From the NCBI GenBank assembly GCA_021806765.1, contig JAJZQR010000082.1, positions 1 to 19,197 of the forward strand: a stretch of DNA of 19,197 bases, read 5' to 3'. The first letter of the stretch is position 1, and each line of letters opens with the position of its first letter. The notes beneath the pieces were generated by a model that had not been told where the DNA came from, did not search any database, and worked only from the letters and a program-made list of their open reading frames with translations. The stretch comes from Chloroflexota bacterium (GTDB lineage Bacteria > Chloroflexota > UBA6077). Position numbers and translations under genes: made by a program. Shown here piece by piece: positions 7,147 through 14,144 of this stretch.

Positions 7147-7161
7147 GATTGTGGGCACAAT
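7142..7161. promoter_or_regulatory. Candidate antitoxin operator
   Basis: Overlapping inverted repeats: ACAAT-G-ATTGT (7142-7152) and ATTGTG-GG-CACAAT (7148-7161). The three ACAAT/ATTGT half-sites cover the -10 box and transcription start of the toxin-antitoxin promoter, where an autorepressing antitoxin would bind. Confidence 0.55.
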
Positions 7162-7187
7162 TGCGACCTCTTTTGGAGGAGAATCCT

Positions 7188-7451
7188 ATGCGCATCATCG
7201 GTGTCCGCGAGTTGAAGGAACACACCAGCCGGATACTGGAAGAGGTCCGGGAGAAGGGCGAGGAGGTGCAGATCACCCGCCACGGCAGGGTGATCGCCCG
7301 CCTGGTGCCCGTATCCCCAACCCCGCCGGACACCCAGGAACTGGACGCCGTCTGGTCGGACATGGACCGGCTGGCCGATGAGATCGCCCGGTACTGGCCC
7401 GAAGGAGTGTCGGCGGCCGAAGTCGTGAGCGAGGAGCGACGCGAACCGTGA
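7188..7451 (+). CDS. Phd/YefM-type antitoxin
   Basis: An 87-residue antitoxin. The N-terminal half MRIIGVRELKEHTSRILEEVREKGEEVQITRHGRVIARLVPVSP is the Phd/YefM DNA-binding fold (v.elk...s..l..v...g..v.iTr.Gr..A.l.p). The C-terminal half, with acidic and hydrophobic residues (DAVWSDMDRLADEIARYW), would be the toxin-neutralising tail. ATG 7188 follows GGAGGAGAATCCT. Its stop overlaps the toxin start (GTGA at 7448-7451), so the two are translationally coupled, with the antitoxin first as usual. Autoregulation is likely from the palindromes at 7142-7161. Confidence 0.92.
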   Translation: MRIIGVRELKEHTSRILEEVREKGEEVQITRHGRVIARLVPVSPTPPDTQELDAVWSDMDRLADEIARYWPEGVSAAEVVSEERREP

Positions 7452-7858
7452 CAGTGGTGGACGCCAGCGTGTGGGTTAGCCGCTTCCTGCCGGGGGACGT
7501 TCACCACCCGGCCAGCCGGGACTGGCTGCGAGGCCGGCTCGCCACGGGAGGGCTCGTCGTCGCCCCCATGCTGCTGCTGCCAGAGGTATCGGGAGCAATC
7601 TCGAGACAGACTGGACGGCCGGACCTGGCCCAACAGGCGGTCCAGCAGATTACGAGCCTCAAAGGCTTGCGTATCGTCCCCATGGACCGGTGGCTGGGCA
7701 GGTTGGCCGCCGAGCTGGCTGGCGATCTGGGCCTTCGAGGCGCCGATGCCGTGTACGTGGCCACCGCTCATCGGCTGAGCATCCCCCTGGTCACCTGGGA
7801 TGCAGAGCAGCAGAAGAGGGCAACTGGTCTCGTCCTGGTAGACACGCCCTCACCCTGA
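7448..7858 (+). CDS. vapC: VapC-type PIN-domain toxin (ribonuclease)
   Basis: A 136-residue PIN-domain protein, which in VapC toxins cleaves RNA using Mg2+/Mn2+ held by acidic residues. All key acids are visible: D5 in MTVVDASVWV, E46 in LLLPEVSGA, D100 in LRGADAVYVATAH and D118 in LVTWDAEQQ. Length is normal (about 130-140). The start codon is GTG, overlapping the antitoxin stop. The gene ends 34 bases before the convergent MMPL gene; that gap (7859-7891) holds only a weak CCCTCT/AGAGGG hairpin. The active site appears intact, so the toxin is probably functional. Confidence 0.93.
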   Translation: MTVVDASVWVSRFLPGDVHHPASRDWLRGRLATGGLVVAPMLLLPEVSGAISRQTGRPDLAQQAVQQITSLKGLRIVPMDRWLGRLAAELAGDLGLRGADAVYVATAHRLSIPLVTWDAEQQKRATGLVLVDTPSP

Positions 7859-7891
7859 CCCTCTCCCTTTGGAAGAGGGGAGAAAAGGCAT

Positions 7892-10204
7892 CTACTCATC
7901 GGCCCCACCCCCAACCGGCGAACCCTCCAGCGAGACCTCGGGCAGCAGCCGCAGCAGGAAGCCCGGCGCCCACCAGTTCCATTTCCCCAGCAGCCGCATG
8001 GTGGCCGGCACCAGGAGGGTCCGAACCACCGTGGCGTCCAGGAACACCGCCAGGGCGATCCCCAGCCCCAGCGCCTTGATGATCACGATGTCGGCCATGG
8101 AGAAGGCCGCCCCCACCACCACTACGATGATCGCCGCGCTGGTGATGATCTTCCCGCTCTTCTCCAGCCCTTTGGCCACGCTGGCGGCGTTGTCCCCCGT
8201 CCGGTCGTACTCCTCCTTGATTCGCGTCAGCAGGAACACCTCGTAGTCCATGCTGAGGCCGAAAAGGATGCAGAAGAGGATGATCGGCGTGGACGCCTCC
8301 ACCGTCCCTTCCGAGCGGAAGTGGAGCAGCGACTGGAAGTGGCCATCCTGGAAGATGTACACCAGGGCGCCGTAGCTGGCCAGGATGCTGAGGGTATTCA
8401 TGACGATCGCCTTGGCGGGCAGCAACACCGACCGGAACAGCAGGAAGAGGATGGAGTAGATCCCCACCACCACGATGGCCAGGGCAAGAGGCGCGTCGGC
8501 GTAGAGGACGTCCACCACGTCGATCACCTGGGCCGAGGTCCCTCCCACCAGGACCGACATCCCATCGGGCAGCTTCATCCCCCGGATGTCCTGCACCAGC
8601 TGCTTGGAGGATTCCGACACGGGGCTCTCCTTGCTGGAGACCTTAACCAGCGCCACCGTCTTCCCCGCCATGATCTTCGCCACCTCCCGACCGTAGGGAT
8701 CGGAAATCCGGGAGGGATCGGCGTAGATCAGCTGGTACTGAGCCTTGGTTATCCTGGGGTCCAGATCCACGATGCTCTCGATCCCCGTCACTCGCGGGTC
8801 CCGGGCCAGGCTGTGGGTGAAGTCGTACAGTCGGGAGATGCTCTCCGGCTGGAAGACGCCCCCCGGCATCTGCACGGCCACCAGGATGGGGGCGGTCTCG
8901 CTCTCCCCGAACTCGCTCCTCAAGAGGTCGAGGGCCTGGCGCGACTCCAGATAGGGCGGCAGGATGTTGGCGTCGGGGGCGCTGAAGCGCACGTGGAGGA
9001 AGGGGATGCCCAGGGCCACCAGGAGGAGCAGGGTGGGCACGAAGACCGCCACGGGATGGCGCATCACCCGGTTGGCCGACCGTTCCCAGAAGCGGCCCGT
9101 GGACCACCGGCTACCCAGGACCGGCCAGCGGTTGATCCGATGCCCCAGCACCCCCAGGAGGGCCGGCAGCAGGGTGACGGCGGCGGCCACGCAGAGGGCG
9201 ATGCCCACCATCCCGATCAGCCCCAGGGAGTGGAGCAGCATGAACTCGAAGCTGCTGAGGGCCGCCAGGCCGATGAACACCGACAGCCCCGAGAAAACCA
9301 CCGCCTTCCCGGCCGTCGCCACGGTAGCGGCCACAGCCTCCTCCACGCTGCCGTGGCGCAGCTCCTCCCGGAAGCGGCTGGTCATGAAGAGGGAGTAGTC
9401 CACCCCCAACCCCAGCCCGAGCATCGTGGCCACGTTCACGACGAAGATGGAGAGGTCCGCCGTTCGGCTGATCAGGGCAATGGCGGCCAGGATGCCGGCC
9501 ACAGTGGCGCCCCCCAGGGCGATGGGGAGCCCTGCCGCCATCAAGGTGCCGAACACCACCATCAGGGCCACCGCGGCGAAGGGGAAGGCCACGATCTCCG
9601 CCCGCTGCAGGTCCTCGTGGCTCAGCCGCTCCACCTCGGCGAAGAACACCGGGCCGCCGGTGACCAGCATACGGAGAGACGAGGACTGAGGGCTGAGGGC
9701 TGAGGACTGAATAGTGTCACGCCCACTCAGTCCTGGGTCCTCAGTCCTCAGCCCTGACACCGGCTGGCGCAGCCGCGAGATGATGTCCCCGATCCGCCGG
9801 GCGGCCGTCTCGGCGTCGTCGCTCAGCACCACCAGCTCGTAGGCGGTGTGCCGGTCCGGGGAGATCTGCCGGGGGTTCGTGAGGTGATCCACCACCCGCT
9901 CCACCCCGGGCGCACCCCGAAGGCCGGCCATGGAGTAGGCCACCTGACGGGAGAACTCGGGATCGTCGACGGTCAGGGTGGAGCTGGTGAAGAGGACCAC
10001 CAGGCCGCTGGGCTGGACACCCAGCTGGCTCTCCAGCAGTTCCTGGGCACGCACCGATTCCATCCGCTGACTGGTGAAGCCGCCGAACTGGAGCCGTCTG
10101 GTAGCCTGCGGGATGAGGGGCACGCTGGCCAGCAGCAGGACGATCCACACAAAGACAATCGCCCACCGGCGCCGGTAGGCGAATCTACCCAGAGAGTAGA
10201 ACAA
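7892..10204 (-). CDS. MMPL/RND-superfamily transporter
   Basis: A 770-residue inner-membrane transporter with two homologous halves. Each half is one N-terminal helix (about 13-32; 385-402), a large extracytoplasmic domain (about 40-200; 405-570), then five helices. The paired Asp-Tyr proton-relay motifs are in place: GLGVDY (265-270) and GLSMDY (649-654), each followed by a charged SRFREEL / TRIKEEY segment. The end FLDATVVRTLLVPATMRLLG is typical of YdfJ/MmpL-like exporters of lipids or drugs. The start is TTG at 10204, supported by AGAGGA upstream. Residues about 149-176 (SGLRTEDPG...SSALSPQSSSLR) come from an inserted heptad repeat. Possible substrates are lipids or hydrophobic compounds; none is indicated. 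Confidence 0.93.
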   Translation of the reverse strand: MFYSLGRFAYRRRWAIVFVWIVLLLASVPLIPQATRRLQFGGFTSQRMESVRAQELLESQLGVQPSGLVVLFTSSTLTVDDPEFSRQVAYSMAGLRGAPGVERVVDHLTNPRQISPDRHTAYELVVLSDDAETAARRIGDIISRLRQPVSGLRTEDPGLSGRDTIQSSALSPQSSSLRMLVTGGPVFFAEVERLSHEDLQRAEIVAFPFAAVALMVVFGTLMAAGLPIALGGATVAGILAAIALISRTADLSIFVVNVATMLGLGLGVDYSLFMTSRFREELRHGSVEEAVAATVATAGKAVVFSGLSVFIGLAALSSFEFMLLHSLGLIGMVGIALCVAAAVTLLPALLGVLGHRINRWPVLGSRWSTGRFWERSANRVMRHPVAVFVPTLLLLVALGIPFLHVRFSAPDANILPPYLESRQALDLLRSEFGESETAPILVAVQMPGGVFQPESISRLYDFTHSLARDPRVTGIESIVDLDPRITKAQYQLIYADPSRISDPYGREVAKIMAGKTVALVKVSSKESPVSESSKQLVQDIRGMKLPDGMSVLVGGTSAQVIDVVDVLYADAPLALAIVVVGIYSILFLLFRSVLLPAKAIVMNTLSILASYGALVYIFQDGHFQSLLHFRSEGTVEASTPIILFCILFGLSMDYEVFLLTRIKEEYDRTGDNAASVAKGLEKSGKIITSAAIIVVVVGAAFSMADIVIIKALGLGIALAVFLDATVVRTLLVPATMRLLGKWNWWAPGFLLRLLPEVSLEGSPVGGGADE
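9681..9758. repeat. Heptad inverted repeat inside the MMPL coding sequence
   Basis: Left arm heptads GGACTGA / GGGCTGA (9681-9710) face right-arm heptads TCAGTCC / TGGGTCC / TCAGCCC (9728-9757), separated by about 17 bases. The arms match with a few mismatches and a 7-base period. The repeat is read through in frame in the first extracytoplasmic loop of the transporter. Confidence 0.8.
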
Positions 10205-10240
10205 CCTTTAGTCCTCTTAAGCCGGGCTCTGCGGACGCCC

Positions 10241-10249
10241 AGTATAGCA
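10241..10249 (-). promoter_or_regulatory. Extended -10 promoter of the MMPL gene
   Basis: On the minus strand TGC-TATACT forms an extended -10 (TATACT = complement of 10241-10246, TG at 10248-10249). No good -35 is seen, which extended -10 promoters tolerate. The start would fall near 10234, about 30 bases upstream of the TTG start codon. Confidence 0.5.
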
Positions 10250-10343
10250 GAGCCTGCCCGCCCTGTGGAGGGCGGCGCCAACCGAGAAATTCGAGGACCA
10301 CCAGTGCGGCATGGGGGATGCATGGACATCCTCCATGATCCTC

Positions 10344-10372
10344 TTGCTTCATGAAGCTGCAGCACCTATCAT
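10344..10372 (+). promoter_or_regulatory. Promoter of the gamma-glutamyltransferase gene
   Basis: TTGCTT (10344-10349) and TATCAT (10367-10372) with an ideal 17-bp spacer. The predicted start near 10379 gives a leader of about 108 bases. The 282-bp divergent gap to the MMPL gene holds otherwise only a small CATGGA/TCCATG hairpin (10321-10337). Confidence 0.6.
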
Positions 10373-10486
10373 ACAGATGTAGCTCCGTTGTGCCAGGGTC
10401 GCGTCACCTTTCGTGGATTGTGTCGATGGGGAGTAGCAGCGGGCAAGATCAGTCTGGGCCCGCGCAAGGTCGAAGGAGGAAGTGGA

Positions 10487-12316
10487 ATGTCTCTGGGCAC
10501 CAAGGCCAGGAAGAAGCTGCGTTCGGCATTGGTTGGTTCCCTGACCACGCTGTTGGCGCTAAGCCTGGTAGTCCCGGTAGTTCTAGCGGCTCCACCTATC
10601 CAGACACCCGGCGTCCCAGAAAAGGGTCCGGCATGGGGTGACCCTGCTCCCAGGGGAGTGGTGGCGGTATCTCAGCCGTTGGCAGCCAAGGCAGGGGCGG
10701 AGATGCTGTCCAAGGGCGGCAACGCCATCGACGCGGCGGCAGCGATCCAGTTCGCCTTGAACGTGGAAGAGCCGATGATGACGGGGATCGGCGGCGGGGC
10801 TTTCATCATGATCTACCTCGCCAACGAGAAGAAGGTTGTGGTCATCGATGCCCGCGAGAAGGCCCCTGGCAAGGCCAGTCCGACCCAGTTCCTGGACGCG
10901 ACCGGCAATCCGATGAACTTCAACACGGCCGTCGCTTCCGGGCTCTCCGTGGGGGTGCCTGGCACCCTGATGGGCACGGCCACGGCCCTGCAGCGATACG
11001 GCACCATGAGCCTCAAGGAGGTGATGGCGCCGGCTATCAAGATGGCCGACGAGGGCATACCGGTCACGCCGTTCCTGGCCGGCAGTCTGGCGGGATCCGT
11101 GAAGAAGATCTCCATGCAGCCGGGCAAGGCATACACCTTCTTCAGGCCGGATGGCGAGACCCCGCTCCAGGTTGGTGACACCCTGGTCCAGAAGGACCTG
11201 GCCAAGACCTTCAGGACGATCGCCAGCGAAGGCATCGACGCCTACTACCAGGGTCCCATAGGCGAGGCCATCGCCACCATCGTCAAGGCCAGGGGGGGCC
11301 CCATGGAGGCCTCCGACATCAAGGCATACACCGTGGCGGATCGGCAGCCGGTGATGGGCAAGTACCGGGGGTGGGAGATAGCCTCCATGCCTCCTCCCAG
11401 CTCCGGCGGGCTCACGGTGATCCAGACCCTGATGATGCTGGAACGGTTCCCCATCGGGGCATGGGGCCACAACAGCGCCGACACCCTCAGCGTCACGATC
11501 GAAGCGCTGCGGCTCGCGTACGCCGACCGAGGCAAGTACATGGGCGACGCGGACTTCGTCGACATGCCTATGAAGGGGCTGTTGAACCCCGACTATGTGG
11601 CCTCCCGCAGCGCCCTGATCGACAAGGACCACGCCAACCCCAGCGTAACCTACGGCGACCCATGGGCATACGAGGGTAGCTCGGGAAGTACCATGGCCGC
11701 CGTTGACCCTGGACGGGAGGGCGGCGAGACCACCCACTTCGTCGCGGCGGACCGGTGGGGGAACGTCGTGTCCTGGACCACCACCATCGAGTCCGGATGG
11801 GGTTCCGGGATCATGGTCCCCGGCTACGGCTTCCTGCTGAACAACGAGATGACCGACTTCGACTTCACGCCCGGCGGGGCCAACGAGATGCAGCCCTTCA
11901 AGCGGCCGCGCTCCAGCATGACCCCAACCATCCTGTTGAAGGATGGCAAGCCCTGGATGGCCACCGGTTCGCCCGGCGGCGCGACCATCATCAACACCGT
12001 TCTGCAGGTGATCATGAACGTGGTGGACCACGGCATGACCGTGGAGGAGGCGGTCGATGCGCCGCGCATCAGCCGCACCTCCGCCAGCTACACCGCGAGC
12101 ACCAGCTGGGAGGACGGGATCCCCGACGCGGTCCGGGCAGAACTGGTGAACAGGGGACACAGCAAATGGAGCGGCCCGACCGTGATAGGCTCGGCCCAGA
12201 GCCTGGTCATCGACCTGCAGACGGGCAGGATGTTTGCCGCCGGTGACTCGCGACGAAACGGCACGGTGTACTACGTGAAGGGTGGCAACAATACTCCACT
12301 ATCCTCTGCCAAGTAG
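10487..12316 (+). CDS. ggt: Secreted gamma-glutamyltransferase
   Basis: A 609-residue Ntn-hydrolase that cleaves or transfers the gamma-glutamyl group of glutathione and related peptides outside the cytoplasm. It has a signal peptide (KARKKLRSALVGSLTTLLALSLVVPVVLA, cut likely after VLA). Family blocks are clear: AAKAGAEMLSKGGNAIDAAAA, GIGGGAFIMIY, DAREKAP, SVGVPGTLMG, MPPPSSGGLT, and ALRLAYADR. The autoprocessing site is GGE-T415-T-H-F; T415 becomes the new N-terminal nucleophile of the small subunit. After it come DRWGNVVSWTTTIE, GFLLNNEM.DF and GSPGGATIIN (oxyanion region). Start 10487 follows GGAGGAAGTGG. Length is typical. It is monocistronic. Substrate could be glutathione or other gamma-glutamyl compounds. 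Confidence 0.96.
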   Translation: MSLGTKARKKLRSALVGSLTTLLALSLVVPVVLAAPPIQTPGVPEKGPAWGDPAPRGVVAVSQPLAAKAGAEMLSKGGNAIDAAAAIQFALNVEEPMMTGIGGGAFIMIYLANEKKVVVIDAREKAPGKASPTQFLDATGNPMNFNTAVASGLSVGVPGTLMGTATALQRYGTMSLKEVMAPAIKMADEGIPVTPFLAGSLAGSVKKISMQPGKAYTFFRPDGETPLQVGDTLVQKDLAKTFRTIASEGIDAYYQGPIGEAIATIVKARGGPMEASDIKAYTVADRQPVMGKYRGWEIASMPPPSSGGLTVIQTLMMLERFPIGAWGHNSADTLSVTIEALRLAYADRGKYMGDADFVDMPMKGLLNPDYVASRSALIDKDHANPSVTYGDPWAYEGSSGSTMAAVDPGREGGETTHFVAADRWGNVVSWTTTIESGWGSGIMVPGYGFLLNNEMTDFDFTPGGANEMQPFKRPRSSMTPTILLKDGKPWMATGSPGGATIINTVLQVIMNVVDHGMTVEEAVDAPRISRTSASYTASTSWEDGIPDAVRAELVNRGHSKWSGPTVIGSAQSLVIDLQTGRMFAAGDSRRNGTVYYVKGGNNTPLSSAK

Positions 12317-12372
12317 GGATAGGTAAACCCGATTCGGAGACCCTGGCACAACTGAGCTGCAACCGCATCGAC

Positions 12373-12398
12373 AGGGGCGACCGGCCGGTCGCCCCTAC
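12373..12398. repeat. REP-like palindrome ending in CTAC
   Basis: A perfect 24-base palindrome (half-site AGGGGCGACCGG, 12373-12396) ends in CTAC (12395-12398). Its 5' side begins ACAGGGG rather than GTAGGGG. The sequence AGGGGCGACCGGCCG recurs at 12634-12648. Confidence 0.75.
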
Positions 12399-12480
12399 TC
12401 TATCCCGTCTATCATGTCTGTCCTGTTATTCCCAGTCATCCCTTGCCGCCTGGCAGCGGGTAGTCCCGCGATTCGATGCA

Positions 12481-12508
12481 GTAAGGCGAGGTCCTGCGCC
12501 CCGCCGCC
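12481..12508 (+). repeat. Degenerate REP-like palindrome
   Basis: This 28-base stretch matches the REP-like element at 16981-17008 at 24 of 28 positions. The mismatches weaken the stem, so it looks like a decayed copy. Confidence 0.55.
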
Positions 12509-12518
12509 TGAACAGGCC

Positions 12519-12589
12519 GATGTAGCCGCAGGCTTTACGCCTGCACGTGCCTCGTGGTGGGGAATCCTGTTGCCGCACCTGGTCACTAC
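12519..12589. repeat. Second, 3'-diverged copy of the composite element
   Basis: Positions 12519-12578 match 4896-4955 at 57 of 60 bases. Hairpin I (GCAGGC/GCCTGC) is intact. After 12578 similarity stops and hairpin III is absent, but the copy still ends at a CTAC (12586-12589). It lies in the gene-free stretch 12317-12675, which otherwise contains only other repeats. Confidence 0.8.
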
Positions 12590-12624
12590 AAGCCGATCAA
12601 TAGTAGCGCGGGCGCGTAGAGACG

Positions 12625-12648
12625 CGGCCGGTCAGGGGCGACCGGCCG
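12625..12648. repeat. GACCGGCCG hairpin
   Basis: CGGCCGGTC (12625-12633) pairs perfectly with GACCGGCCG (12640-12648), loop AGGGGC. It shares its right half with the palindrome at 12373-12396 and lies just beyond the stop codon of the minus-strand secreted protein. There is no T-run, so it is not a standard terminator. Confidence 0.6.
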
Positions 12649-12675
12649 CTGCTGGAGGTAACCCTTGGAACAAGG

Positions 12676-13488
12676 TCACGCCTTGTCACCGGGAGGCTGG
12701 ATCGTGTGCCAGTTCTCCTCCACGAAGCCCCGGGGGTCCACGTGGAAGACCTGCTTCTGGATCTCCGGCTTGCCCGCCCGGCACTGCCAGGCGTAAATGC
12801 CCTCGTGGCCGGCGATGTAGAGGGGGATGAAGTCCGACTCCGGGTTCGCCTGGCAGTACTGGACCATGCCGGGGTTCGGCGTCGTGCTGGTGTCGGCTTT
12901 GCCGCAGTTCAGGTTCGCCCCCACGGTGCAGGCCAGCAGCTGCCCCTGGTAGCAGCGGAGGAAGATGCCGGCCGCGGGAGGCTGGAAGGTTGCGACGGGC
13001 ACCCCTAAGGCCGCCGCCAGCCCCTCGCGGACCGCCTCGGGGAACCTGGGCCCCACGTAGCGGGCGCCCATCTGGTCGATGGTGCCCACCGCCGCGCAGT
13101 AGGCGAAGGGATCGTCGTAGGTCACGGGCGGGTCGCTCTCCCAGGCGAACCGCTCGCCGTTGGGCCGCACCTCGACGCTGGACGAACCCTCTACCCACGT
13201 GTCCGAGCCGTTGGTGAAGCCGGTCCAGTTGTCCAGGGAGCGCCAGACCATCATCCCGGTGGTAGTGGTCTGCACGACGGTATCGTTGGGGCCAGGGTGC
13301 TCGTTCTCCAGCGGCTCGCCCACCACCTCGGGGATCTGGTCGGCCAGTGCCTTGAAGCCCAGCCGGAACTCCGGCCCCGTCTGGGCCGAGACGGAGTCGG
13401 GTTGCGCGAGTTCCAGGGCAGCCGCTACCGCCAGGGCCGAGCAGACGGCGGTGCACAGGAAGATCAGGCCCAGGGAGAGATGCCTCAT
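12676..13488 (-). CDS. Secreted cysteine-rich protein of unknown function
   Basis: A 270-residue exported protein. Residues 1-35 form a signal peptide (LSLGLIFLCTAVCSALAVAAALEL, likely cut at VSA-QT). The mature protein starts with FRLGFKALADQIPEVVGEPLENEHPGPNDTVVQTTTTGMMVWRSLDNWTGFTNGSDTW, which has the look of an extracellular or cell-wall-associated module. The C-terminal 100 residues carry regularly placed cysteines: LRCYQ, LLACTVGANLNCGKADT, VQYCQANPESDFIP and GHEGIYAWQCRAGKPEI. From memory this C-terminal pattern (C..G.l.AC.vGAN..C.kA ... GH..IY.W.C) recurs in unannotated exported proteins, but I know no function. Start 13488 is fixed by AGGAGGT seven bases upstream. It has its own promoter at 13519-13546. 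Confidence 0.8.
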   Translation of the reverse strand: MRHLSLGLIFLCTAVCSALAVAAALELAQPDSVSAQTGPEFRLGFKALADQIPEVVGEPLENEHPGPNDTVVQTTTTGMMVWRSLDNWTGFTNGSDTWVEGSSSVEVRPNGERFAWESDPPVTYDDPFAYCAAVGTIDQMGARYVGPRFPEAVREGLAAALGVPVATFQPPAAGIFLRCYQGQLLACTVGANLNCGKADTSTTPNPGMVQYCQANPESDFIPLYIAGHEGIYAWQCRAGKPEIQKQVFHVDPRGFVEENWHTIQPPGDKA

Positions 13489-13518
13489 CCTCGATACCTC
13501 CTGGAGGTTGTGGATGGT

Positions 13519-13546
13519 AGTATAGCGCAGCCTCAGACCGAAACAA
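13519..13546 (-). promoter_or_regulatory. Promoter of the secreted Cys-rich protein
   Basis: On the minus strand TTGTTT (complement of 13541-13546) and TATACT (complement of 13519-13524) have a 16-bp spacer. The start would lie near 13512, giving a short leader that includes AGGAGGT. Confidence 0.7.
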
Positions 13547-13614
13547 CCGTGGAGCACGGTCGTCTCGATGGCGCCGATCGCCGTGAGAGCACGGCAAGTT
13601 GCAGACCAACGCGA

Positions 13615-13642
13615 GGGGGCGGGCGAAGCTTCGCCTTCCCCC
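13615..13642. repeat. Strong palindromic hairpin in a divergent gap
   Basis: The perfect 14-base palindrome GGCGAAGCTTCGCC (13622-13635) is flanked by GGGGG (13615-13619) and CCCCC (13638-13642), giving a long stem with a two-base internal loop. It resembles a shortened form of the palindrome at 17193-17228. Confidence 0.65.
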
Positions 13643-13682
13643 TGGCAAGTGGAGCGAATTGCCCCTATGATTTGACGCGGGT

Positions 13683-13721
13683 CCAGGGCGCAGCGCCTGG
13701 CGGGGTTTGGGGTGCCCCCAA
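13683..13721. repeat. Pair of adjacent short hairpins
   Basis: GGCGC-A-GCGCC (13687-13697), within CCAGG...CCTGG (13683-13700), is followed by TTGGGG-TGC-CCCCAA (13707-13721). The second hairpin overlaps the proposed -35 of the next gene. Confidence 0.6.
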
Positions 13722-13735
13722 GAATCCTGTACACT
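13707..13735 (+). promoter_or_regulatory. Candidate promoter of the zinc-finger-like gene
   Basis: TTGGGG (13707-13712) and TACACT (13730-13735) with a 17-bp spacer. The -35 is poor and lies in a hairpin repeat. The bases CTCCTATTGG starting at 13734 also occur at the same place relative to the -10 box of the promoter at 17287-17315. Confidence 0.4.
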
Positions 13736-13764
13736 CCTATTGGAGGGTGCTGAGGAGACGTACA

Positions 13765-14028
13765 ATGCCGATCTGCCCCGACTGCCGGCGCGACATCGCC
13801 GAGGTGACCAGCTGCACCAGGCAGCATTTCCAGCTGGGGAACAAGAAGATCCCCCGGATCCGCTACGGGGACGAGCGGCGGCCGCCGGTGGAGTACTCCT
13901 ACGAGGAGCGGTGCGACGACTGCGGCGTGGAGGTCGGCGGCTACCACCACCGGGACTGTGCCATCGAGCAGTGCCCCCTCTGCGGTGATTACGCGGCCGT
14001 CTGCCACTGCTGGAGCCACCTGCGGTAA
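13765..14028 (+). CDS. Small cysteine-rich zinc-finger-like protein
   Basis: An 87-residue protein with paired metal-binding motifs: C4-P-D-C7, C50-D-D-C53, H61-H62, C65, C70-P-L-C73 and C80-H-C82. The spacing CDDCGVEVGGYHHRDCAIEQCPLCG suggests one or two structural zinc sites. From memory, proteins with the CHDCGV..G..HH.GCD.E.CP.CG pattern are small unannotated proteins often found on mobile elements; this is recollection, not a search. ATG 13765 follows GAGGAG with seven-base spacing. The gene ends 116 bases before the MmeI-type enzyme on the same strand, but that enzyme has its own promoter. Possible roles are nucleic-acid binding or an accessory of the neighbouring restriction gene; neither is shown. 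Confidence 0.75.
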   Translation: MPICPDCRRDIAEVTSCTRQHFQLGNKKIPRIRYGDERRPPVEYSYEERCDDCGVEVGGYHHRDCAIEQCPLCGDYAAVCHCWSHLR

Positions 14029-14066
14029 GAGGGGCCGGCGCCCGGGTCGCCCCCCTCCCCTCCTCG

Positions 14067-14095
14067 TTGACAACCTGTAGAGGGCAGCCTACTAT
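14067..14095 (+). promoter_or_regulatory. Promoter of the MmeI-type enzyme
   Basis: A consensus TTGACA (14067-14072) and TACTAT (14090-14095) have an ideal 17-bp spacer. The start would fall near 14102, with an AAGGGAG ribosome site before ATG 14145. Confidence 0.7.
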
Positions 14096-14144
14096 TGCCA
14101 CCGCTACGTTGTACTTCCCCGACCGCCGCCCGAAGGGAGCGCCC

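Noticed and set aside
7069..7158. 30-residue N-terminal extension of the CrtC-like lipoprotein from GTG 7158
   Set aside because: It has a passable ribosome site, but it would place the lipobox cysteine at residue 66, too far for a signal peptide, and would overlap the toxin-antitoxin promoter.
8321..9703. 460-codon open frame antisense to the MMPL transporter
   Set aside because: Its product is rich in His, Gln, Gly and Arg with no domain pattern, as expected from the reverse strand of a GC-rich gene. The opposite strand has clear MMPL motifs throughout.
10583..12160. 525-codon open frame antisense to the gamma-glutamyltransferase
   Set aside because: Same reason: low-complexity translation, no ribosome site, and the sense strand carries all GGT motifs.
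12317..12675. Missed small gene in the gene-free stretch
   Set aside because: Open frames here (for example 12414-12830) run through palindromic repeats and into the opposite-strand gene, with no ribosome site or recognisable protein.
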